A stretch of DNA of 64,000 nt from Methanosarcina acetivorans C2A (GCF_000007345.1 NC_003552.1:1302001-1366000); one strand, 5' to 3'; shown: positions 45,446 to 56,256, counted from the first letter of the stretch. Made by a program: numbers and translations. The notes: generated from the letters alone by a model not told the origin.

Positions 45446-46885
45446 ATTACCTCTACTGTTTTTCCCTGTTTTTCTTTTCAAAATCTGATAATTATGAAAT
45501 TTACTTTCCAGTGAGCTAAATCCTTTAATAAGAATGGCTTTAATGCAATTACTTGAAATGAACTGACTTTAATCGATTACTCCTATCTGATATACTCAAA
45601 TACTCAAATTCTATCTGATGATACTCGAATTATAGTTGGATTTTATTTAAATTAATACTCATATTCTGTTTGGATAATTCTTGGGTTCTGTTTGAATAGT
45701 ACTCGCATCATACTTGAATTGATACTCAAATTCTATTTGAATGATGCTCAAAATGATATTTAACTGATATCTGAATTAATATTTGGAGAATTAATATTTG
45801 GAGAATTAATATCTGGATTAAATTTGATTGTTCTTTTGAGAAGAAACCTTTACAATATTTGTTTTGCAGGGCTAACGAATGGGAAAGTTGCCCATTACCA
45901 AAATATCCCGTTTTCCCTATCTCCTTTTTCATTTTGCTCAGACTTCCCGGAGATCGAAGGAGGCAGATAATAAGCAAGAGTTAGTAAAACAACATAATAA
46001 ACCTGGACAACAGAGTACACTTGGACAACAGAGTACACCTGGAACTGAAAATCCGGGTTTAAAAACGTATAATGGCAAATATTATTTTAAACAATTGTAT
46101 AGTTATTTTTTATATCTTTTTTGTTTTTGATTTTGTTTCCAAAAGTTGAGGCTTTATCTGAGAACTGATAAAACAAGATTTGAAAGGGGATCCCTCTGGT
46201 GCAGGACTTGAAACACAGCTTAGGTATTAAGGTAAGGTGCAGAAAGATAAAGTAAGGTGCAGAAAGAGAACATAATACAGGTTAATGGGTTATTAAGATT
46301 TAGGTTAACAACAAAGAGAGGAGCTTTTTAAATGGAAACTTATGTAAATAAAGGTTGTAGTTCTTTCAGGGGTCTGATCGGAGCTTACAAAGCCTTTGTT
46401 TTTAGTACACGAGCTCCGTATCATTAAATTTTGTCTTTATATCTTGCAACTGTTTTTTTGCTTTTCCCGGGGATTTATTGATTTTGTATTTATTTTATTT
46501 ATTATATCTAAAAAATATCTCCTTTTTCAGTCTTATTTTTCCGCAGTTTGGCTTTAACTTCTCGGGTAAAAAATCCTTTTGAAATGGAAATTATTTTATC
46601 ATTCTTTGGGGTCAACAGGTCCTGTTAAATCGTTTTTTACTGCTTTATTGGGTATATTAAAGCTTATTATTAATTTTGTTAAAATATTATATTTTATTGT
46701 ATATTATATAACTTCTATCCACTGAATTAATATATTAATCTCATCTTGTAAAAAACCTTAAATACTATTCCCTCATTCAAAACATTATTGGTATATTTAT
46801 ATACACATTTATATAATTAATACGAATCTAAATTTAGATTTTCATTCGGATGTAATATTTGGGTAAAAAACAAGATGTGGTAGAG
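45446..46885. other. Long AT-rich regulatory spacer between hypC and vhtG
   Basis: No coding frame is supported. From ~45590 to 45800 variants of GATACTCAAATTCTATTTGA and GAATTAATATTTGGA repeat; GACAACAGAGTACAC(T/C)TG is doubled at 46006-46041 and AAGGTGCAGAAAGA(T/G)A at 46224-46260. Boxes near vhtG that could be TATA elements are CCTTAAATACT (~46755-46765) and TTTATATACAC (~46796-46806). The spacer serves two divergent units and probably holds their control sites. Confidence 0.5.
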
Positions 46886-48037
46886 ATGAGTACTGGAATG
46901 AAAAACCTTGCCCGTACACTGGATAGTTTGGATTTCTTAAAACTGGACCGGCGTACTTTTATGAAGGCTGTAGGTGCTCTCGGAGCAACTGCTTTTCTTG
47001 GCACCTATAAAACAGAGATTGTAAGTGCGCTTGAGTTTGCAGAAACCAAGATTATCTGGCTTCACGGTGCTGAATGCACTGGCTGTTCTGAATCTATTTT
47101 AAATGGAGGCAATCCTGATATTATTCAGGCAATCAACAAGCTCAATGTCAACCTTGCTTATCATGAAACTCTTCTTGCCCAACAGGGGCTTTTTGTGGAC
47201 GATGAGCCTGTAAACACCTCTGAACTGAACTCCGAACTTCTCGTTGACGAACTCATCGAAGAAGGCAACTATATCCTTGTCGTTGAAGGCGCAATTGCAA
47301 ACGGGCCAGATGGCTCAGGGCGTTACTGCGTTATCGGGAACAGGACCTTCAAAGAGCTCTTTGAAAAAGCTGCAAAAAATGCCAATGCTATCCTTGCAGT
47401 CGGAACCTGTGCCACCTACGGAGGAATCACCTGTGCTGACAGTGCCATTGCCGATGTCACGGATTACAGGGGGGTGGCTTTCACAAAGGAAGACAGCTCA
47501 AAAGGCATGCTCACAGAGCTCGGGATCCACAAACCCGTAATAAATATCCCTGGTTGTCCTGCACACCCTGATTGGATTCTCCTTACCGTAGGTGCGGTAA
47601 TCCTTGGCAAGATCAAGGTTCCCGACGACCTCGATACCGTTCTTGACCAGTATGGAAGACCTATCGTCTTTTTCCCAACAGATCACACAGTACATGAAAA
47701 CTGCCCGCGCCGTGGCTACTATGACCGCGGAGAATTCGATGAGCAGATCGGTGGAGAAAAGTGCCTCTGGAAATTAGGCTGCAAAGCTCCTTATTCTCAC
47801 GCAGATTGTGCCATCCGCCGCTGGAATGGTTCCGTAAGTATGTGTACTCAGGCAGGCTCTCCCTGTATTGCCTGCGTTGAACCCGGCTTCCCTGACTCAT
47901 CGAGACCTTTCTATGTTGAAGCTGAAGACAAGGGAGTGCTGCTTGGCGCAAACATTGACACATTATCCAAAGCTGCAGTCGGGGCTGCTACCGTAGTTGC
48001 CGGGGTACACGCTGTTCGGAGAATGAAAGGAGAGTGA
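46886..48037 (+). CDS. vhtG: Membrane-bound [NiFe] hydrogenase small subunit VhtG
   Basis: About 383 residues with a Tat signal (LDRRTFMKAVGALGATAFLG, twin Arg at 22-23), so the heterodimer is exported. Mature Cys ligands for three Fe-S clusters: AECTGCSES (64-67), AVGTCATYGG, NIPGCPAHPDW, ENCPRRGYYDRG, CLWKLGCKAPYSHADC and CTQAGSPCIACV. A C-terminal hydrophobic segment may help membrane contact. A TTG at 46859 and a GTG at 46877 are also open; I prefer the ATG at 46886 (MSTGMKN). First gene of vhtGACD. Confidence 0.93.
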   Translation: MSTGMKNLARTLDSLDFLKLDRRTFMKAVGALGATAFLGTYKTEIVSALEFAETKIIWLHGAECTGCSESILNGGNPDIIQAINKLNVNLAYHETLLAQQGLFVDDEPVNTSELNSELLVDELIEEGNYILVVEGAIANGPDGSGRYCVIGNRTFKELFEKAAKNANAILAVGTCATYGGITCADSAIADVTDYRGVAFTKEDSSKGMLTELGIHKPVINIPGCPAHPDWILLTVGAVILGKIKVPDDLDTVLDQYGRPIVFFPTDHTVHENCPRRGYYDRGEFDEQIGGEKCLWKLGCKAPYSHADCAIRRWNGSVSMCTQAGSPCIACVEPGFPDSSRPFYVEAEDKGVLLGANIDTLSKAAVGAATVVAGVHAVRRMKGE

Positions 48038-48044
48038 GTAAAAA

Positions 48045-49832
48045 ATGGTAAACGTTACAGTCGATCCTTTAACCAGGATAGAGGGTCATCTTCGTCTTTC
48101 CACTGAAGTCGATGCCAACGGCGTCATCACTGATTCCCAGAGTTCCTGCCTCATGTTCAGAGGCTTTGAACGCATATTGCAGAATCAGGACCCAAGGGAC
48201 GCTGCCCTTCTTGTCCAGAGGATCTGCGGGGTCTGTCCAACTTCTCATTCTCTTACAGCTGCCAACGCCCTTGATGACCTCTTCGGGGTGGCTGACACTA
48301 TTCCAAAAGATGCCCTTGTAGCAAGGAACATTAACCAGGCTCTGAACTTCCTTGCAAGTCACGCAACCCACATCTACATTCTCTGGGGGCCCGACCTCGC
48401 AAATCCTGCATACCGGGATGTCCTTACCCCCCTCGGAGAGACCGGAACTGCAGTCTGGAAAGAAATGGTTGGCAGGTTTGCCCCGATCAGCTACAAGATC
48501 GACGGGGAATCCGTGCCTGTAGGATCTTCCTACCTTGCAGCAATTCCTGAAAAGAAACGTCTCCAGGAAGCCATTGCAGTCATCGGCGGCAAAATGCCCC
48601 ACCAGGTCACATCCTATCCTGGCGGATATACTTACAAGCCAAATGTTGCAGACATTGGCAAACTTTCCTCTTATTATCTCCAGGTAATGGACTTCGTTTC
48701 CAGTTACACACTGAGGGTTCCTTTTGATACCTGGATTGAAAACACCTACAAGGCAAGCTCTCCTCAGAAAGCCGTGAATTTCGTGGTAGAACACCTCACA
48801 GACCTTGTTGACAAATCCGTAACCTCAAATGATTTTTCCAGGGAAGCCGGTTGGGGAGATACGGAGTTCTATGCAGCTTTTGGTTCCGAACTTGTCGGAG
48901 AAACTCTGCTCGGGCTTCCGGCAAGCCTTAAACACGACAAGATAGGCGGATACAGCGATCCCTCAAAAATCGCTTTCCTTGCATATGGTGGCTTCTTCAA
49001 CCCCGAGAACGGGGACGGATACGATCCGAGCAGCCCGGCAGGCGAACGCTTCCTGACTTCAGGTATTGTAACCGGAAGCCTCGAGTACCAGAACCTCGAT
49101 ACGAGCAAGATTACCGAGAGTGTTGCTCACGCTTTCTATGAAGACACAGCTGATCTCCATCCCTCTAAAGGTGAGACAAACCCGTTTACCGATCCTGACG
49201 CGATCCGCTTTGACCAGGGCTCCGATAGCAGGTACTCCTGGAACAAGGCTCCGAGATATGACGGCATCCCCTGTGAGGTAGGGCCTCTTGCACGTATGCT
49301 TGCAGCTAAAGAGCCCCTTGTGACCGGACTTGCTCTGGCCTTTAATGAAAACGGCTACTCTGCAGCCAACGTCTATACCAGAATGATGGCTCGCATCCAG
49401 GAAACAGCAATTATCGCAAACGAGCTCCTTAAATGGGTAACTGAAGATTACGACCCGAACGGCAGGATCGCTGTTGACACCGATCTTTCGATGGCCAAGG
49501 ACTCTACGGGAATGGGGCTCTGGGAAGCTCCACGTGGCGCTCTCGGGCACTGGGTTTCTACGGACAGCAACTCAAAGGTCGTTAACTACCAGCCGGTCGT
49601 TCCGAGTACCTGGAACCTCTCTCCAAGAGACAGTGCAGGTGTCCCCGGACCTCTTGAGCAGTCCCTTATAGGGGCAAAGATCAATGCCGCAGAAAACTCT
49701 CTTGGTGTCAATTATACCAATCCTGTTAACATCCTTCATATTGGTAGGTCCTATGACCCCTGCGTTTCATGCGCAGTTCACACCATTGACCTCACCGGGA
49801 AAAATACTCCACGTACTTTAAGAATAGTATAA
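48045..49832 (+). CDS. vhtA: Membrane-bound [NiFe] hydrogenase large subunit VhtA
   Basis: The 595-residue subunit holds the NiFe site: L1 motif [10 protein letters not shown] (59-68) and L2 motif DPCVSCAVH (571-579). The 16 residues after His579 ([16 protein letters not shown]) should be cut off by the protease VhtD once Ni is in. Eight bases after vhtG. It oxidises H2 outside the membrane in energy conservation with methanophenazine and heterodisulfide reductase HdrDE. Confidence 0.96.
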   Translation: MVNVTVDPLTRIEGHLRLSTEVDANGVITDSQSSCLMFRGFERILQNQDPRDAALLVQRICGVCPTSHSLTAANALDDLFGVADTIPKDALVARNINQALNFLASHATHIYILWGPDLANPAYRDVLTPLGETGTAVWKEMVGRFAPISYKIDGESVPVGSSYLAAIPEKKRLQEAIAVIGGKMPHQVTSYPGGYTYKPNVADIGKLSSYYLQVMDFVSSYTLRVPFDTWIENTYKASSPQKAVNFVVEHLTDLVDKSVTSNDFSREAGWGDTEFYAAFGSELVGETLLGLPASLKHDKIGGYSDPSKIAFLAYGGFFNPENGDGYDPSSPAGERFLTSGIVTGSLEYQNLDTSKITESVAHAFYEDTADLHPSKGETNPFTDPDAIRFDQGSDSRYSWNKAPRYDGIPCEVGPLARMLAAKEPLVTGLALAFNENGYSAANVYTRMMARIQETAIIANELLKWVTEDYDPNGRIAVDTDLSMAKDSTGMGLWEAPRGALGHWVSTDSNSKVVNYQPVVPSTWNLSPRDSAGVPGPLEQSLIGAKINAAENSLGVNYTNPVNILHIGRSYDPCVSCAVHTIDLTGKNTPRTLRIV

Positions 49833-49846
49833 AGAGGCGATCCAGA

Positions 49847-50659
49847 ATGAAACCCAAAGACAACCCGATGGTTGTTGAGCGTTATACCGTCCTTGACCGG
49901 ACGGCCCACACCATTCACGCCGTGGCGATGCTGGTGCTCATCATTACCGGGTTTAAAATCTACGCAGGCTGGGACTTTATGAGTTTCCACAATGCCCGCG
50001 CCCTTCACATGATCACGGTTCCTGCCCTGCTTGCAGTGAACTGGATCCTTATCCCGTACAACATCTTCTCTGCAACTGAAGGTGGGGTTCAGGAAAAAAT
50101 TGCACATTTCATGGACCATTATGTCTTTGGCCCTGAAGATGCAAATCGCATGAAGGCGATAATTCTCAATTTCTTCGGAAAGGGTGAGTACCCCGCATTC
50201 ACCATTTATGATGAGGTGTCGGGACACTATAAGACCAAACTCCACCCCTTAATGAAGATCCTTATCGTGCTTGAAGGCACCGCCATCTTTGTGATCGCTG
50301 TTTCAGGCATTGTCATTTACAGGCTTGACTGGGCACTCTTAGGACTCCCTATAGGGTCATGGATCCTTCTGGCAGGAGACCTGGTTGCACCTGCTTTCAA
50401 TATGTCTTCCCTGCAGTTTTACAGGGCTCTCCACCTGTTAATGACTTACTTTTTTGTCTTTGAATTGGTTGTTCACGTGGGTATCCTTGAGTTTAACCCT
50501 CATGTCTGGAAGTACCACAAAACAATCTTCTGGTCCGGAAAAGAGGACCTTTCAGATTCCCGCTACGCAGAAATCGTTAAACCCAAACCAAAACACCTTC
50601 CTGACAGCGAGCTCTGGCACGACTCGTCAGAAAAGGCTCCTGAAGCCATAAAGGAGTAA
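49847..50659 (+). CDS. vhtC: Hydrogenase cytochrome b subunit VhtC
   Basis: A 270-residue integral membrane protein with about four to five segments and conserved His in [56 protein letters not shown]. It carries two b-type hemes and reduces methanophenazine. The end [13 protein letters not shown] is shared with its paralogue. ATG follows GAGGCGATC. Confidence 0.93.
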   Translation: MKPKDNPMVVERYTVLDRTAHTIHAVAMLVLIITGFKIYAGWDFMSFHNARALHMITVPALLAVNWILIPYNIFSATEGGVQEKIAHFMDHYVFGPEDANRMKAIILNFFGKGEYPAFTIYDEVSGHYKTKLHPLMKILIVLEGTAIFVIAVSGIVIYRLDWALLGLPIGSWILLAGDLVAPAFNMSSLQFYRALHLLMTYFFVFELVVHVGILEFNPHVWKYHKTIFWSGKEDLSDSRYAEIVKPKPKHLPDSELWHDSSEKAPEAIKE

Positions 50660-50796
50660 TTTTCCCTAATTAAATTCCCGGGTAAAATAATACGGGCATG
50701 TTCGAAAAAACGGAAAAACCTGTAAAATGGATGTACAGTTTATCTATAGAGTTTATGTGCGCTTTAAAACTGATATGTGCTTTATAAAGTGAGAGT

Positions 50797-51282
50797 ATGC
50801 CTATATTGCAAGCTCCTATACGGATTCTGGGCTGCGGAAGCCCGCTAATGGGAGATGACGGTGTTGGCCTGAAAGTTATCGAAGCCCTTAAAAAAACGGA
50901 ACTTGACGAGCTTGACGGGCTTGATATAGCGGATGCCGGGGTCTGCGGGCTTGACCTCCTTAACCTGTTCGACGGGGCGAGCAAAGTCATAATTGTCGAT
51001 GCAGTCCTGACCGGCAACCGGAAAGGTTCGGTACACCGCATCGAAGGTAGGGACCTGATAGAGGGAACTGAACCGCACACTCTGGTCTCGGTTCATGATC
51101 TCACAATTACCGATGTGTTGAGAATAGGAGAGCAGGTGCAGACTCTTCCGGAGATTGTGGTAATAGGAATAGAGATCGGAGAACTGGCTACTGAAATCTC
51201 CCGGGATATCAGTCCTGAAGTCCTCGGGGCTGTGGATGAAACTATAAAACTTATCAGGAAAGAGGTCTCTTCTCTATTTTGA
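50797..51282 (+). CDS. vhtD: Hydrogenase maturation endopeptidase VhtD
   Basis: The 161-residue protein has the HycI-type fold: ILGCGSPLMGDDGVGLKVIE (Asp of DDGVG binds Ni), DAGVCGLDLLNLF, VIIVDAVLTGNRKGSVH and SVHDLTITDVLRI with His. It removes the C-terminal tail of VhtA and probably also that of the second hydrogenase, whose operon has no such gene. A 137-base gap after vhtC holds TTTATAAA (50781-50788). Confidence 0.93.
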   Translation: MPILQAPIRILGCGSPLMGDDGVGLKVIEALKKTELDELDGLDIADAGVCGLDLLNLFDGASKVIIVDAVLTGNRKGSVHRIEGRDLIEGTEPHTLVSVHDLTITDVLRIGEQVQTLPEIVVIGIEIGELATEISRDISPEVLGAVDETIKLIRKEVSSLF

Positions 51283-51732
51283 CCTCTTTGATCATATTTT
51301 TGTAACTCGATTTCATTTTTTCCCATAATTGTGTATCGAATCATTTTTCTGGAAGGTATTCTTGTTTTTCCCCTGTCAAGTGCTTGTCAAATTTTAGACT
51401 TCGGGAAAATAGAACGGTAGAACGGGAAAAAATAGAACGGTAGAACGGGAAAAAATAGAACGGTAGAACGGGAAAAAATAGAACGGTAGAACGGGAAAAG
51501 TTAGAAGAACAAAAACCGGTTCAGGATGAGGCACCGGAGCTAAAATATGAGTAGAGTCCTCGAGCTAAAATATAAATAGAGTCATCGGAGGAAGAATACC
51601 TAAAAACCCGATGCTTCGAAACTATCTCACTTTTGTAGCCTGGATCTCGACTCTATGATTTAGCAATTGTAACCCAGAAATCGATTGTATCAGGTGCAGT
51701 TTCTAATTATCTTAAGGCTTATTTGTTTTTGT
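51283..51732. repeat. Spacer with 23-bp tandem repeat (four copies)
   Basis: AGAACGGTAGAACGGGAAAA followed by AAT repeats head to tail at 51411-51501, the last copy shortened. The repeats have no unique spacers, so this is not CRISPR. After them only a spacer is seen, no gene. Confidence 0.75.
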
Positions 51733-52695
51733 TTACTCCGGTATCCAGTTACTGTAGAGATACCACTCAAGTAAAGCCGTATCACTGTCAGTTTCGATGT
51801 CAAATCTCCAGTCACATGGCTCTTTACCATCCCTGGAAAACTCGAAATCGGAACTATTTTGAGATTGAATCGCAGCACCCTGGGATTCTCCGTTATTGGC
51901 TTTTATCCGGATAGTTGACGCATGGACATGGAGATTTTTTACCTTAAAATGCATTGATTGACCACCCTGAATTTCAAGGTAACTATCCTCGTTCCATATT
52001 CCTGAGGAGTGGAATTTGCGGCCCTGGCTGTCAGCCTGAGGGATTTCCGGAGTCACAGGTGCAGCGAATGGTGCAGTTGAAGGTGGTTTTGTTTCTACAT
52101 GCCTGAGTGTATGTTCTGGTCTAGCCGAAACTTCCCGTACCGGTGGGACAGGTGGTACATGTGCATGTTTGACCGGAGGTACGTGCAGTGGTTCAAGATC
52201 CGGAGCTTCCTCCACAGGAGGAACTTTTGGTTCTTTTACTGAAGGGGCAGGAGGTACTTTCGGCTCAACCGGAGATTCCCCTTCCAGTATAATTGTCGAT
52301 GCCCTCGGTGACCTGACCGGAGATTCCGGTTTTAACGGAGTTGGAATCTCCGACATCTGAGGTTCCGTTGATGGCGAAGCTGAAGGCTCCGGGGGTCCGG
52401 TGTAAAATTCCGAGTCCAGGCTGCCTATAGTCTCTGCCCCTATTATACCATCAACCTTCAATCCTCGTGCTTCCTGGTAACTTCTGACAGCTAGCTCGGT
52501 TTCGCCCCCAAAGACGCCGTCGGCTCCGACTTTTGGCACGGGAATACCCAGAATTATCAGAGCTTCTTGAACTTTCTTCACTGCAGGACCGCTGTCGCCT
52601 CTGCCCAGGACTCTTTCTTTGTCATAGCAAGCCTGTAAAACCTCGTCGCCTGCAAATCTCCGCGACTTTAAATCGTGACCGTCCCCAATAGTCAT
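51733..52695 (-). CDS. Peptidoglycan-binding-domain protein with Pro-rich linker
   Basis: The 320-residue protein has no signal peptide. Residues ~14-95 contain a PG_binding_1 domain (RFAGDEVLQACYDKERVL, GDSGPAVKKVQEALIILG, GADGVFGGETELAVRSYQ, LKVDGIIGAETI). Residues ~100-225 are Pro/Val/Glu-rich repeats (for example VEPKVPPAPSVKEPKVPP). Residues ~230-320 form a beta-rich domain ending in a Trp-rich tail (WRFDIETDSDTALLEWYLYS). Archaea have no murein, so the domain was likely acquired from bacteria; the RFAGD..L..C sequence resembles PG-binding modules in proteins found with phage-tail-like injection systems. No such apparatus is encoded here. Confidence 0.7.
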   Translation of the reverse strand: MTIGDGHDLKSRRFAGDEVLQACYDKERVLGRGDSGPAVKKVQEALIILGIPVPKVGADGVFGGETELAVRSYQEARGLKVDGIIGAETIGSLDSEFYTGPPEPSASPSTEPQMSEIPTPLKPESPVRSPRASTIILEGESPVEPKVPPAPSVKEPKVPPVEEAPDLEPLHVPPVKHAHVPPVPPVREVSARPEHTLRHVETKPPSTAPFAAPVTPEIPQADSQGRKFHSSGIWNEDSYLEIQGGQSMHFKVKNLHVHASTIRIKANNGESQGAAIQSQNSSDFEFSRDGKEPCDWRFDIETDSDTALLEWYLYSNWIPE

Positions 52696-53246
52696 ATTCC
52701 ATACCCCACTTGATATATAATTCTAGCCCCATGTATACGTAGCGCATCTTGTTTTTTTCTATATTAACTACAAATACTAAATTTAAAATTTCAATATATA
52801 TTTCAATATATAAAATAGATATTAAAATATATAAATCTTTAGAAAAACTATATTTCTTTTAACTGTAATCGGGATATCTAGATAAATTAAAAGAAAATAT
52901 AATAAGTAACAGAATAAGTAACAGGATACTGGATGGTGGTAATATCTCCAGTATATCCGGTTTAAGAGGAATTCTTTCATATTTGATATGTTTGTAAATA
53001 TTCTTTCTAATTAATATTTAATTTTCTCCAGAACTTATCCGCGTAAGAGCTGGGAGGAGCATAGTTTCCCCATCGAACCGGTGGACTAAAACCAGGTCCT
53101 TAGAAGAGGCTCTCTTAGATCTCTGAACCTTAACAGGCTATTCAAGGCTGCAATAGGCTTTTCCATAATAGTCTTTTAATACAATAGCGTCTTTGTCTTA
53201 TTATATCTCTATATAAAAAAATATTAATTATCCCGGGGGAAGCAGA
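52696..53246. promoter_or_regulatory. Spacer with promoter of second hydrogenase operon
   Basis: Very AT-rich. TATATAAA at about 53211-53218 is the nearest TATA-like box, ~35 bases before the expected start of the small subunit; GGGGGA at 53235-53240 can act as ribosome-binding site. No gene is seen. Confidence 0.45.
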
Positions 53247-54455
53247 ACGAGTGAAGAATCTTTACTTGAAAAGTTTAAAAATCTCGACTTCATGAAAATG
53301 GACCGTCGGACTTTTATAAAAGCCGTCGGGGTACTGGGAGCTTCGCTGTTTTTACAGACCTATAAAAGTGACCTGGCAAAAGCCCTCGAACTTTCGGAAA
53401 CTAAAGTATTGTGGTTCCATGGGGTAGAGTGTACCGGTTGCAGCATATCAATGCTTGACGGAGGGACACCTGATATCGTAGAACTACTCCAATATTTAAA
53501 CCTCAACCTGCTCTATCAGGAGGTCCTGATGATGCAACAGGGAATTTTCGTAGACGGAAAACCTGCAAATACCAGTGATCTGAACTCTGAGCTTCTGCTG
53601 GATGAGATTCTGGAAAACGAAAAAGACTATGTTTTCATTTCTGAAGGCGGGGTCCCGAACGGGCCTGATGGTACGGGAAAATATCTGGTACTCGGAGGCA
53701 GGACATATAAGGAAATTTATGAGAAAGCTGCAAAAAGCGCCTCGGTAATTATAGCAATCGGGCAATGTGCTACTAATAGTGGAGTAAATGCTGCGAAAAG
53801 TGATGTAAAAGAACTTCTTGACCACCGTGGAATAGCTTTTACGATGGAAGATTCTTCAAAAGGAATTATTGATCTGCTCGGGATCGACAAACCGGTTATC
53901 AACATTAACGGCTGTCCTGCCCATCCTGACTGGGTGTTTCTGACAATAAGCGCGGTTGTCCTGGGAAAAATCAAGGTACCTGATGATCTCCCTTACGTGC
54001 TGGACAGATGGAACCGTCCGAAAGTTTTCTTCCCTCCGGATCATGTTATACACGACAACTGCCCACGCCGCGGATATTATGACCGTGGGGAACTTGACCT
54101 GACAGTAGGCGGACCGAATTGCCTCTGGAAACTGGGGTGCAAAGGGCCGTATACCCATGCTGACTGTGCCACTCGCCACTGGAACGGACATCAATCTTTC
54201 TGTCCGCAGGCAGGGTCTCCTTGTATAGGCTGCGTACAGCCGGGGTTTCCGGATAGTACCAGGCCTTTTTTCGTGGAAAGTGAAGATGCTGGAATTGTCG
54301 GGACGCATCTTGATACTGTAGCAGGTGTGGCAATAGGAGGGGCACTTCTTGCTGCAGGTGCTCATGCTATAAGAAGGACTGTTTTGAAAAAACCTGTAGA
54401 TAAAGAGGAGAGTGCAGAAGAGAATATTTCCGAGAAGACCGGAGGTGAAAAGTAA
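53247..54455 (+). CDS. vhxG: Second [NiFe] hydrogenase small subunit (VhxG/VhoG type)
   Basis: From the expected N-terminus the protein would have ~402 residues and starts at ACG (53247) after GGGGGAAGCAGA: (T)SEESLLEKFKNLDFMKMDRRTF, which aligns with MSTGMKNLARTLDSLDFLKLDRRTF of VhtG. The first in-frame ATG (53292) lies only four codons before the twin Arg and has no ribosome-binding site. All Fe-S ligands are present (VECTGCSIS, NINGCPAHPDW, DNCPRRGYYDRG, CLWKLGCKGPYTHADC, CPQAGSPCIGC). The stop overlaps the vhxA ATG. The gene names follow the M. acetivorans/M. barkeri usage; in M. mazei a GAC operon without D is called vho. Confidence 0.85.
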   Translation, partial: TSEESLLEKFKNLDFMKMDRRTFIKAVGVLGASLFLQTYKSDLAKALELSETKVLWFHGVECTGCSISMLDGGTPDIVELLQYLNLNLLYQEVLMMQQGIFVDGKPANTSDLNSELLLDEILENEKDYVFISEGGVPNGPDGTGKYLVLGGRTYKEIYEKAAKSASVIIAIGQCATNSGVNAAKSDVKELLDHRGIAFTMEDSSKGIIDLLGIDKPVININGCPAHPDWVFLTISAVVLGKIKVPDDLPYVLDRWNRPKVFFPPDHVIHDNCPRRGYYDRGELDLTVGGPNCLWKLGCKGPYTHADCATRHWNGHQSFCPQAGSPCIGCVQPGFPDSTRPFFVESEDAGIVGTHLDTVAGVAIGGALLAAGAHAIRRTVLKKPVDKEESAEENISEKTGGEK

Positions 54456-56245
54456 TGGTACAGGTGACCATAGATCCTCTTTCAAGAATTGAAGGGCATT
54501 ATAGGATTAATACTGAAGTCGACGAAGATGGCGTGATTACCGATGCCCAGAGCAATGCCCTGCTCTTTAGAGGTTTTGAGAAATTTCTTTTGAATCAAGA
54601 CCCGAGAGATGCGGCACTTCTAACCCAGAGGATCTGCGGGGTCTGCCCGGTCTGCCATAGCATAGCTGCAGCAAATGCTTTGGATGAACTTTTCGGAGTT
54701 ATAGAAGAGGTTCCCAAAGATGCTCTTGTAATGAGAAATATTCATCAGGGTTTTAATTTCATAGCCAGTCACGCAGCTCACATCTATATACTCTGGGGCC
54801 CGGACCTCGCAAATCCGGCTTATCATAATATCCTTATGCAATACGGAGAAATGGGAAATGCGGTGTGGGGAGAATTGGCCGGACGTTTTATGCCTATAGT
54901 AAATCAGTTTAACGGAATACGTTATCCTGCCGGATCTTCTTACCTCGGTGCTATCAGGGAACAGCGTCACATGCATGATGCCATTTCTCTTGTTGCAGGC
55001 AAAATGCCTCATTCCGTTTTACAGCATGTAGGAGGAGTGGTTTATTCCCCGACTATTGCAGATATTAATGAGCTTGTAGCCTATGTTGAAAAAACTGCGG
55101 AGTTCGTTGAAGCATTTACTCTCGGGGTCTCTCCCGACACCTGGATTGAAAATACTTACAAAGCTTCTTCTCCGCAAAAAGCTGTCAATTTCGTCCTGGA
55201 ACGCCTGCAGGAACTTCTGGATAATTCCCTTGTCAGCAATGACTTCTCCCACTCCTCCGGCTGGGGAGATGTTCCTCTTTTTGCGGCTTTTGGCTCGGAA
55301 CTGGTCGGAGAACAGCTTCTCGGGCTGCCTATCAGTATGAAAATGGACCGGGCAGGAGTTTATCCTGATCCTGACAAAATCGGTTTTCTTTCTTACGGAG
55401 TTTTCTTCAAGCCTGAAAATGGGGACGGGTATGACCCCACAAGTCCTGCCGATGAAAGGGTTATACCTTCCGGATATATGAACGGAAATCTGGAGCTTGA
55501 AGAATTCGACTACAGAATAATCTCTGAAAGCATTACTCACTCTTTTTACATTGACGAGGAAGAAGACCGCTCTCCATGGAACGGAGTTACGGTTCCTGAA
55601 GGGGATCCTGACAAAATTGATTACACAAAAGGTTCGGAAAGTCGTTACTCCTGGGCAAAGGCCCCTAATTATGGCGGCATTCCCTGTGAAGTAGGGCCAC
55701 TTGCCCGCCTCATGATCATGGGAGAGCCCCTCACAACCGGACTGGTTCAGACTTTTCAGGAAAACGGTTACTCTCCTGTAAACAATTATACCCGCATGAT
55801 TGCAAGGATGCAGGAGGTCCTTGTAGTGATGTCCGAACTGATGAAATGGATTTTGCAGGATCTTGAGCCAGATGCAAAGGTTGCAGTGCACACCGATCTT
55901 TCGATGGCAAAGGATTCGACAGGGATGGGTCTGTGGGAAGCCCCGAGAGGGGCTCTGGGGCACTGGATTGCTACAGGTTCGGATTCGATGGTTACTCTGT
56001 ATCAGGCTGTGGTTCCGAGTACCTGGAACCTTGCTCCGAGGAACTCGCAGGGAATTCCGGGTCCTGTTGAGCAGGCCCTCATAGGCACAAAAATCTCGGC
56101 TGCGGAAAATGCCCTCGGTGTTGACTATGCAAATCCTCTCGGGATTTTACATACGGGTCGCTCCTATGACCCCTGCCTGGCCTGTGCGGTCCATACAATC
56201 GACAGAACCGGAAAGCATCCGGGGCATACTATCAGGGTGCTTTAA
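54455..56245 (+). CDS. vhxA: Second [NiFe] hydrogenase large subunit (VhxA/VhoA type)
   Basis: The 596-residue subunit keeps RICGVCPVCHS and DPCLACAVH (Cys574, Cys577, His580), so the NiFe site can form. The cleavable tail is TIDRTGKHPGHTIRVL. It is closely related to VhtA over its length, with differences mostly in surface loops (an insert with DEEEDRSPWNG near 369). ATG at 54455 follows GGAGGTGA, a strong site. There is no protease gene in this operon. Confidence 0.94.
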   Translation: MVQVTIDPLSRIEGHYRINTEVDEDGVITDAQSNALLFRGFEKFLLNQDPRDAALLTQRICGVCPVCHSIAAANALDELFGVIEEVPKDALVMRNIHQGFNFIASHAAHIYILWGPDLANPAYHNILMQYGEMGNAVWGELAGRFMPIVNQFNGIRYPAGSSYLGAIREQRHMHDAISLVAGKMPHSVLQHVGGVVYSPTIADINELVAYVEKTAEFVEAFTLGVSPDTWIENTYKASSPQKAVNFVLERLQELLDNSLVSNDFSHSSGWGDVPLFAAFGSELVGEQLLGLPISMKMDRAGVYPDPDKIGFLSYGVFFKPENGDGYDPTSPADERVIPSGYMNGNLELEEFDYRIISESITHSFYIDEEEDRSPWNGVTVPEGDPDKIDYTKGSESRYSWAKAPNYGGIPCEVGPLARLMIMGEPLTTGLVQTFQENGYSPVNNYTRMIARMQEVLVVMSELMKWILQDLEPDAKVAVHTDLSMAKDSTGMGLWEAPRGALGHWIATGSDSMVTLYQAVVPSTWNLAPRNSQGIPGPVEQALIGTKISAAENALGVDYANPLGILHTGRSYDPCLACAVHTIDRTGKHPGHTIRVL

Positions 56246-56256
56246 GGGGGATTGGT

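Noticed and set aside
51411-51501. Regular 23-bp repeats as CRISPR
   Set aside because: Copies are head to tail with no unique spacers and there are no cas genes; simple tandem repeat.
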